From Aestuariivita sp. (GTDB lineage: Bacteria; Pseudomonadota; Alphaproteobacteria; Rhodobacterales; Rhodobacteraceae): DNA of 64,000 nucleotides. Of the stretch, positions 58,399 through 64,000 are shown piece by piece. Numbering within the stretch: position 1 is the first letter of the stretch; every line of letters starts with the position of its first letter. The stretch is from contig JAPORY010000039.1 of assembly GCA_026709985.1 (NCBI GenBank), forward strand, positions 62,001 through 126,000, given 5' to 3'. Position numbers and translations under genes: made by a program. The notes under the pieces were generated by a model. It saw only the letters and a list, made by a program, of their open reading frames with translations, did not search any database and had not been told where the DNA came from.

Positions 58399-59907
58399 AT
58401 GACAAAACAACAAATTGAAGACCCGCTCAAACTCAAGGTAACGGACTTCGGACCGATCGTAGAAGCTGAGATTGATCTACGACCGTTGACCGTGTTCATT
58501 GGTCCGAGCAATACAGGCAAGTCCTACCTTGCGATTTTGATCTATGCGTTGCATCAAGTTTTCAACAGTCGCATAAATTTTTCGAGACGTCGTTACTTTT
58601 CTATAGGATTTTCGGCCATTCAAAAAATGTCTAAGGCCGAAATTAGAGTTCTGCTTGAAGCAGCAAACCCCATTGTATCCGTTCTTGAATCCGAGGGTTC
58701 GCGTCGTCTTACCTTGCCTCGCCCCCTTGCTGAACTGGCTCGTTTAGGAATTCATGAAATAGCAGGTGGTTTGTCTAACGAGATTGCCCGTTGTTTCGGG
58801 ATTGGGAAATCGTATGAATTAATACGTCACGGGCGGACGAACGTCATGCAAATTGTGATACAGGAAAAGTCTTATGACGCTGATCAGCTTTTACAACAGA
58901 CTATATCGCGAAGGCAGCAACCCGAATGTACTTCTATAGTCTCGGCAGGGAAAGAGATTCTATGGAATTTTAAAGATCGGGATTCATTGTTCAAAGAACG
59001 ATTGATTAGCTATATTCAATATGCGGATAACAAAAAATCGAGTAAAGATGATTTACAGTTTATGGCAATTGAAGTTGTATCGACGCTTTTTAGCTTGCTC
59101 TTGCCGTCCCTGCTAGGACCTTTGCATTCTCCGGCATATTATCTGCCGGCGGACCGAACCGGAGTTATGCACGCACACAACGTAGTGGTCAGCGCATTAA
59201 TTGCCAGCGCACCTACCGGGGGACTGCGTCCTGTTGACACCATGCCAACCCTTTCCGGGGTGTTGGCGGATTTTTTGCAAGAGCTTATTAAAATCGATCA
59301 AAAAAAACGAGGGATGACGAGGAATGATATCGCTGGGAAAATTGAGGACTTAATCCTTGAGGGTTCCGTGTCCATCAATCGGCCACCCCACATCAATTAC
59401 CCCCGTTTTGCTTACCGTCCACATGGGTGGAAGAAGGAAAAGGACGCGTTGGCATTGGCAAACGCGTCTTCAATGGTGTCGGAATTGGCACCGGTGGTTC
59501 TGTATCTCCGTCATATGATTAAACCGGGAAATGTTTTGATTGTCGAAGAACCAGAATCTCATTTGCATCCAGCAATGCAGGTCAAATTCACACGCCAGCT
59601 TGCGGCGCTTGTTGAAGCAGGTGTTCGGGTGATTGTAACCACGCATAGTGAATGGTTGCTGGAGGAATTGGCCAACATCGTCCAACGTTCAAAGATTCCT
59701 AAAACAAAGCGTAACGGCGAAATTGCACTGCGTGAGGATCAAGTGGGTGCATGGTTGTTTAAACCGCAAAAGAGTCCAAAAGGATCTGTCGTCAACCAAG
59801 TTTCTTTTGACGAGTCCGGTTTGTATTCTTCCGGTTACAATGAAGTTGCCGAAACGCTCCATAACGATTGGGCGTCTATCTCAAGCCACATCCAGAATCA
59901 TTCATGA
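58399..59907 (+). CDS. AAA/ABC-type ATPase of a two-gene nuclease module
   Basis: From the ATG at 58399 the protein has 502 residues. It opens LKLKVTDFGPIVEAEIDLRP with Walker A FIGPSNTGKSYLA at about 33-45, a long variable middle, and the second half of the ATPase with a signature-like SSMVSELAPVVLYLRHMI, Walker B VLIVEEPESHLHPAMQ near 379-394 and the H-loop VIVTTHSEWLLEELAN. This is the SMC/OLD-like AAA_21 type used in many defence systems, without a TOPRIM domain. Its stop overlaps the next ATG (ATGA), so it is coupled to the small nuclease-like gene. Function as a sensor-motor is inferred. Confidence 0.8.
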   Translation: MTKQQIEDPLKLKVTDFGPIVEAEIDLRPLTVFIGPSNTGKSYLAILIYALHQVFNSRINFSRRRYFSIGFSAIQKMSKAEIRVLLEAANPIVSVLESEGSRRLTLPRPLAELARLGIHEIAGGLSNEIARCFGIGKSYELIRHGRTNVMQIVIQEKSYDADQLLQQTISRRQQPECTSIVSAGKEILWNFKDRDSLFKERLISYIQYADNKKSSKDDLQFMAIEVVSTLFSLLLPSLLGPLHSPAYYLPADRTGVMHAHNVVVSALIASAPTGGLRPVDTMPTLSGVLADFLQELIKIDQKKRGMTRNDIAGKIEDLILEGSVSINRPPHINYPRFAYRPHGWKKEKDALALANASSMVSELAPVVLYLRHMIKPGNVLIVEEPESHLHPAMQVKFTRQLAALVEAGVRVIVTTHSEWLLEELANIVQRSKIPKTKRNGEIALREDQVGAWLFKPQKSPKGSVVNQVSFDESGLYSSGYNEVAETLHNDWASISSHIQNHS

Positions 59908-60377
59908 TGTCGTTATTAAAACTTGTTCGGGATAAAATTAGTGACTCGCGTTGCCTTGTAACAGGCAAACTCCAAAAGGCAGGGTGCGAAGTTAAAATGA
60001 CCAATGTCCCCGCCGCGAAGCTGGTCATTGATTTCGACAAGCCTGGATCACCATTGAAGTCCGACGAGAAACGTTGTGATTATCTTCTGATCGCTAAAGA
60101 GACACAGACAAAAAATCTGGTTGCGGTGCTTGAACTGAAGCGCGGGCAATTGGATGCCGAAAAAGTTGTCAGTCAGTTAAGGGCAGGCGCTAAGGCTGCA
60201 GAAAAGTTAATTCCTAAAAGTCATGTTATTAGATTTCGGCCGGTTGCTGTAACGGGCAGCACAAGCAAGTTTGAACGCAATAAACTGAGAAAAATAATTA
60301 ACCATATTACGTTTCATAGTCATCAGGAACTTCCACGATGGATATCGTGTGGTAACGGTTTAGAAAAAGCACTTTGA
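59904..60377 (+). CDS. Small putative PD-(D/E)xK nuclease coupled to the ATPase
   Basis: This 157-residue protein is not one I can name. It carries KRCDYLLIAKE with Asp59, then LVAVLELKRGQLDAEKVVSQ with Glu77-x-Lys79, a pattern matching a PD-(D/E)xK nuclease core, followed by a helix where such folds often have one. It begins in the stop codon of the ATPase gene. Together they resemble ATPase plus nuclease defence pairs in general layout. The nuclease call rests on motif and context. Confidence 0.6.
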   Translation: MMSLLKLVRDKISDSRCLVTGKLQKAGCEVKMTNVPAAKLVIDFDKPGSPLKSDEKRCDYLLIAKETQTKNLVAVLELKRGQLDAEKVVSQLRAGAKAAEKLIPKSHVIRFRPVAVTGSTSKFERNKLRKIINHITFHSHQELPRWISCGNGLEKAL

Positions 60378-61054
60378 AAAAATCATGCATTTTGGCCCTT
60401 GAGGTCGGTTCAGGAAAGGGCAGAATCGTACGCAATGGATCATGACCAGTATCTTAACTGCGGCGGGGCTGATTGTTATCCTGTTGCGCTCACTTCATTC
60501 TAAAACGATTGCGTAGGGTCAAAAGCAAGAGAAACAAGAAAATCGGGTGTCTCATTATCCCCACTCTGCCTTCATTGGCCTAATGTGCACGAAGGGGGTA
60601 AAAACGGCAAGTTTTTCAAATCCTGTGGGGCTAAACGTTCCTTTATGCCGATAGACCCGATTATCTGTTATTTGATCGCAACCGTCATTAAATGTATTTA
60701 GTGCCTAAAATCGGTTAAAAGTCTCTTAGCGTGATATTCTGCACTTATCAGTAATTCATCCGTTAAGTCATGCGGATCTCCGTTGGGTGTCATATGTGTC
60801 ATGCGTAATAAGCGCAACTATCACGCATTGAAATTTCAAGAGAGCCGCTTGCAAAAATAATGGAGGTGTGCGGTGGGCGAACGCTGCGCACCTATAGGCG
60901 GTATGGCCGAATAATACAAAATCAACGCTTGAACCACATTTTTTCCACAAAATCAGCTCGTTCCCACGAATTTCTCGCACTTTTTCTTTCTGCCGCGCAC
61001 GCCAACGCCGCGCTCGGGCAACGGCCAGAACGCCACGGAGGACAGGGAGAGCGT
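60378..61054. other. Non-coding stretch between the defence-like pair and a transposase remnant
   Basis: About 677 bases without a supported gene. ORFs at 60768-61118 and 60860-61090 are shadows in other frames of the transposase remnant and its flank. No intact terminal inverted repeat was confirmed. Confidence 0.45.
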
Positions 61055-61243
61055 CTAGATGTGAAGGCGGAGCAGTTGCTCGACGGTTAAGACCAAGATG
61101 CCGAAGAAGAGATGACACGCAACCTTCGTCGCGCCTTGAACCCGAATATGGCGACCGCCATAGCAGTCTTTGAGCGCCCCGTTCACCCGTTCGACACGCG
61201 AACGTTGTTTGTCGCGTTCCTTCGCTGGATCAACTTGGCCATC
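61055..61243 (-). pseudogene. Transposase C-terminal remnant (DDE type)
   Basis: The minus strand encodes DGQVDPAKERDKQRSRVERV followed by NGALKDCYGGRHIRVQGATK and VACHLFFGILVLTVEQLLRL to a stop at 61055. This is the C-terminal end of an IS-type DDE transposase, with ERVNGALKD carrying the catalytic Glu region. The upstream part is missing, so the element is dead. I cannot fix the IS family by eye; the pattern fits large groups such as IS5 or IS1182-like. It is direct evidence for past insertion beside the ATPase-nuclease pair. Confidence 0.75.
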
Positions 61244-61391
61244 TGTAATTACGAAATCTCGACATCAGGATGAACCAGATATTATGGGAAACATTTCGGC
61301 GAGGATTGGTTTGGATAAGATCGAACAAATAGCATATTACATAGAGCGGACATAAAGAAAGCTTTTGATCGACAGCCGAGAAACTGAAGGG

Positions 61392-61420
61392 TTGACAGCA
61401 AATTTTTCTCGAGTTACATA
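61392..61420 (+). promoter_or_regulatory. Near-consensus sigma-70 promoter of the hydantoinase operon
   Basis: A perfect TTGACA at 61392-61397 and TACATA at 61415-61420 are exactly 17 bases apart. Transcription would start near 61427, about 24 bases before the hyuA-like ATG. The -10 box overlaps the palindrome at 61419-61434. Confidence 0.7.
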
Positions 61421-61434
61421 CTAACTAGTTAGTA
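61419..61434. promoter_or_regulatory. 16-bp perfect palindrome operator
   Basis: TACTAACTAGTTAGTA reads identically on both strands. It overlaps the end of the -10 box and covers the expected transcription start, the place for a repressor. Symmetry and length fit TetR-family or similar dimeric regulators. No regulator gene is adjacent in the window. Confidence 0.65.
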
Positions 61435-61450
61435 AAAATCAGAGATTTTC

Positions 61451-63562
61451 ATGAATTATAGGCTTGGCGTCGATATAGGGGGGACCTTCACAGATATTGT
61501 GATCTATAGCGAACAGGGCTGGGCCGATATCGTCAAAATCCCCTCCTCTCCGGACGATCCTGCTAAGGCAGTTGTAAAGGGTGCCGTCGATATTTTGGAA
61601 AAACACGAAATCGCATATGCTGAGATCAAGGAGATTGTGCACGGCACCACTGTCGGAGCGAATACAATCCTGCAAAAGGTTGGTGCGCGGACGGCTCTGC
61701 TGACAACAGTTGGTTTTCGAGACGTGCTGGAGATTGGACGGATTCGCACACCGGATATGTTTGATCTTAACTGGGAAAAGCCAATTCAATTGGTAACACG
61801 ACGCCACCGGTTCGAGATAACCGAAAGACTCTCAGCAGAGGGCCAGATTGTGGTCCCGCTAGATCTCGACGAACTACGAGAAGTCGCAGAGCGGATTATT
61901 GCAGAAGGATGCGAAGCTATAGCGATCTGTTTTCTTCATTCATATGTCAATCCGGTTCACGAACAACAGGCACGCGATCTGATTGAGGCTGAGTTTCCTC
62001 ATCTTCTGGTCACAGCCTCCTGTGATGTCTTACCCGAAATGAAGGAATACGAACGTAGCTCGACGACGGTGGTGAATGCCTATTTGCTGAAACAGATGCG
62101 TGGATACCTTGCAAGGTTGGAGCGGGATCTCAAGAATAAAGGTTTCTCTGCTCCTTTGCTGGTGATTAATTCAGCCGGCGGCATGATGGGTGTAAACGCA
62201 GCACGGGAAAGGCCTGTTTTTGCCGTTGGGTCCGGCCCCGCCGGTGGTGTAGCAGGAGCGGCCAAGCTCGCCGCGACCACATCGTTGGGCGCATTGGTAG
62301 CTTTTGACATGGGCGGTACGACGGCGAAAGCATCAATGATATTGAACGACCAGCCGTTGCTGATCAACGAGTATGAGTTCCGTGAGGGTATTTCAAAACC
62401 TAGCAGCTTTACCAAGGGCGGAGGTTACGTGCTCAAGGTGCCTGCAATTGACGTGGCCGAGGTGGGCGCTGGCGGCGGATCCATCGCCTGGGTCGACGAT
62501 GGCGGATTGCTGCAGGTCGGACCGACTTCGGCCGGAGCCGATCCTGGACCCGCCGCTTACGGACTTGGCAACGATCGTCCGACCGTAACGGACGCGAATA
62601 TCTATTTGGGGTTGATCGGTGCAACTGGTTTGGCCGGCGGGAATTTACACATTGATCGATCTCTGGCCAAAGAAGCGATTCGAACGCATGTCGCAGATCC
62701 ATTGGGACTCACCATAGACAAAGCTGCCCTAGGCATTCGCCAAATCGCCAATGCAAATATGGCTCGTGCCATTAAGTCTGTGACTGTAGAGCGCGGCCTT
62801 GATCCGCGCGAGATGTCGTTGATGGCTTTTGGCGGTGCTGGAGCCCTGCACGCCGCCGATCTGGCAGAGATGCTGGGAATGAAGCGGATCATCGTACCAG
62901 TGATGTCAGGCGTATTCTGCTCAGTTGGAATGCTGTCATCAGATGTTGAACACAAACTTGTGCGTGCTACCCAGGGTTTGGTCTCCGACTGGTCGGGCAC
63001 AGAACTCTCTCGTCTGATTGCGGCCTTGCGCGGAGATATGCTTGCACTTCTGGCCAATGAAGGCTTTGCGAACAACCAGACTCGCCTCAGATTTGGTGCG
63101 GATTTGCGTTACTTTGGACAGTCCTCTGATCTGTCAATTGGAATCGATGTTGAAACGGTTGTGTCCGCAGGAGGCGCGGCACTGCAGCCGCTTTTTGATG
63201 CAGCCTACCAGTCGATCTACGGGTATCGCGACGACACTCCGGCCGAATTGGTAAATTTGCGCGTTACCGGTATCGGCATCCGGAAACAAAAATTAGATTT
63301 CTCGTCTCTGAAAGGATGTCACCTAACCGAAACTGAGGGATATGCCGAAACCCGCCCTGTTCTGTTTGATCAAGAAGACTCTTGGCGGGAAGCGGACGTG
63401 ATGCATCGTGATACGGTACTAGAGCGCGTGGTTCGTGGGCCGGCGATCTTAACGAGCTATGATAGCACTATTGCACTGCCGCCGGGTACCTCCGCTCGCA
63501 CGGATGGGTGTGGTAGCGTCGTAGTCGATATCCAAGCCAGATCAGCAGAGTGGGCGGCATGA
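61451..63562 (+). CDS. Hydantoinase/oxoprolinase subunit A (HyuA-like ATPase)
   Basis: The 703-residue protein opens LGVDIGGTFTDIVIYSEQGW, then IVHGTTVGANTILQKVGART, INSAGGMMGV, VGSGPAGGVAGAAKLA, FDMGGTTAKASMI and GAGGGSIAWVDDGGLLQVGP, which mark the A subunit of the ATP-dependent hydantoinase, 5-oxoprolinase and acetone carboxylase superfamily. The A subunit binds and hydrolyses ATP to activate the lactam or ketone substrate. Substrate is not determined. Stop overlaps the B-subunit start (ATGA). Promoter and palindrome lie directly upstream. Confidence 0.92.
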   Translation: MNYRLGVDIGGTFTDIVIYSEQGWADIVKIPSSPDDPAKAVVKGAVDILEKHEIAYAEIKEIVHGTTVGANTILQKVGARTALLTTVGFRDVLEIGRIRTPDMFDLNWEKPIQLVTRRHRFEITERLSAEGQIVVPLDLDELREVAERIIAEGCEAIAICFLHSYVNPVHEQQARDLIEAEFPHLLVTASCDVLPEMKEYERSSTTVVNAYLLKQMRGYLARLERDLKNKGFSAPLLVINSAGGMMGVNAARERPVFAVGSGPAGGVAGAAKLAATTSLGALVAFDMGGTTAKASMILNDQPLLINEYEFREGISKPSSFTKGGGYVLKVPAIDVAEVGAGGGSIAWVDDGGLLQVGPTSAGADPGPAAYGLGNDRPTVTDANIYLGLIGATGLAGGNLHIDRSLAKEAIRTHVADPLGLTIDKAALGIRQIANANMARAIKSVTVERGLDPREMSLMAFGGAGALHAADLAEMLGMKRIIVPVMSGVFCSVGMLSSDVEHKLVRATQGLVSDWSGTELSRLIAALRGDMLALLANEGFANNQTRLRFGADLRYFGQSSDLSIGIDVETVVSAGGAALQPLFDAAYQSIYGYRDDTPAELVNLRVTGIGIRKQKLDFSSLKGCHLTETEGYAETRPVLFDQEDSWREADVMHRDTVLERVVRGPAILTSYDSTIALPPGTSARTDGCGSVVVDIQARSAEWAA

Positions 63563-64000
63563 GAATCGACCCTATTACTATGGCAGTCGTAAAGAACGCC
63601 CTCGATTCAATTGTGGATGAGGTAGCCTATACTGTTCTGCGAACCGCTCGTTCGGAGATCGTCAAAGACGTGATGGATTATTCTGCTGCACTTTGCGACG
63701 CAAATGGAACAATGATCGCCCAAGCCAAGACCATCGCGTTGCATCTGGGTGCAGTGCCAGAGGCAATGCAAGCCATCCGAACGCAGTTCGGTACAAACAT
63801 TCATGAAGGTGACGTGATCATCCTCAATGATCCGTATCAGGGCGGAATGCATCTTCCTGACATCTTCATGGTCACACCGATTTTCTGCAACGGGTCTCTG
63901 GAAGGCTATTCAGTCGTGATTTGCCACCATACGGATGTGGGGGGACGGGTTCCCGGGTCGAACGCTTCAGACAGTACTGAAATCTTTCAGGAGGGTCTGC
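63559..64000 (+). CDS. Hydantoinase/oxoprolinase subunit B (3' end outside window)
   Basis: The first 147 codons read MRIDPITMAVVKNALDSIVD, EVAYTVLRTARSEIVKDVMD, VIILNDPYQGGMHLPDIFMV and VICHHTDVGGRVPGSNASDS, the N-terminus of a HyuB-type B subunit (full length usually 520-600 residues). It carries the catalytic, metal-binding part of the enzyme. It overlaps the A-subunit gene by four bases and runs off the right edge. Confidence 0.93.
   Translation, partial: MRIDPITMAVVKNALDSIVDEVAYTVLRTARSEIVKDVMDYSAALCDANGTMIAQAKTIALHLGAVPEAMQAIRTQFGTNIHEGDVIILNDPYQGGMHLPDIFMVTPIFCNGSLEGYSVVICHHTDVGGRVPGSNASDSTEIFQEGL

Noticed and set aside
60768-61118. 116-codon minus ORF and its 76-codon plus-strand counterpart
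   Set aside because: They overlap the transposase remnant in the wrong frames and show no family features of their own.

Overview
This window looks like the chromosome of a free-living alphaproteobacterium of moderate GC, probably aquatic. No rRNA is present, so the lineage is inferred from gene order only: ghrA-rodA-mrdA-mreD-mreC-mreB, then rpsA-ihfB-lapA-trpF-trpB, coaBC-dut-moeB, yqaA-dsbB, an HNH nuclease and a 2-hydroxyacid dehydrogenase divergent from an SH3 protein are neighbourhoods typical of that class. Every core gene has an intact reading frame.

Region 1 (1-16.5 kb) is one co-oriented minus-strand block: lacI, malE, malF, malG, malK (sugar ABC importer), glycerate 2-kinase, enolase, glycogen phosphorylase, glycogen branching enzyme and glgC (cut by the left edge). 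A GH13 subfamily-18-type sugar phosphorylase is divergent from lacI, with palindromic LacI-like operators between them. My best reading is a locus that imports and phosphorolyses glucosylglycerate. Glucose-1-phosphate would go to the glycogen genes, and glycerate would go through glycerate 2-kinase and enolase to PEP. The malF homologue carries an unusual DUF11-like periplasmic insert.

Region 2 (16.5-22.5 kb) holds a PLP-dependent dehydratase, a GlcD-type FAD dehydrogenase, a glyoxylate reductase, an SH3 protein and an MFS exporter. Region 3 (23-26.2 kb) is a translationally coupled three-gene operon: a ParB-like protein, a putative PD-(D/E)xK nuclease and a DNA methyltransferase. It is a candidate restriction-type defence system. 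Region 4 (26.7-32.5 kb) has a dimethylglycine/sarcosine dehydrogenase and the coupled coaBC-dut-moeB operon. Region 5 (33.1-35.6 kb) is accessory: a FitAB/VapBC pair with a frameshifted toxin, a frameshifted small protein and a membrane-anchored orphan coiled-coil protein.

Region 6 (35.8-49.7 kb) is core: ghrA, the elongasome genes, then rpsA to trpB (no trpA follows), DUF2237, pth and an ABM-fold protein. Region 7 (49.8-53.4 kb) is accessory: a DUF488 protein with a frameshifted partner, tRNA-Ser(GCT) and an ORC-like AAA+ ATPase. Region 8 (53.6-58 kb) has dsbB, yqaA, an HNH nuclease, an esterase, an AlkA-type glycosylase and a double-CDGSH protein. Region 9 (58.4-61.3 kb) is an overlapping ATPase plus PD-(D/E)xK nuclease pair, a candidate two-gene defence module, next to a transposase remnant. 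Region 10 (61.4 kb to the edge) is a hydantoinase/oxoprolinase A-B operon with a near-consensus promoter overlapped by a perfect 16-bp palindrome.
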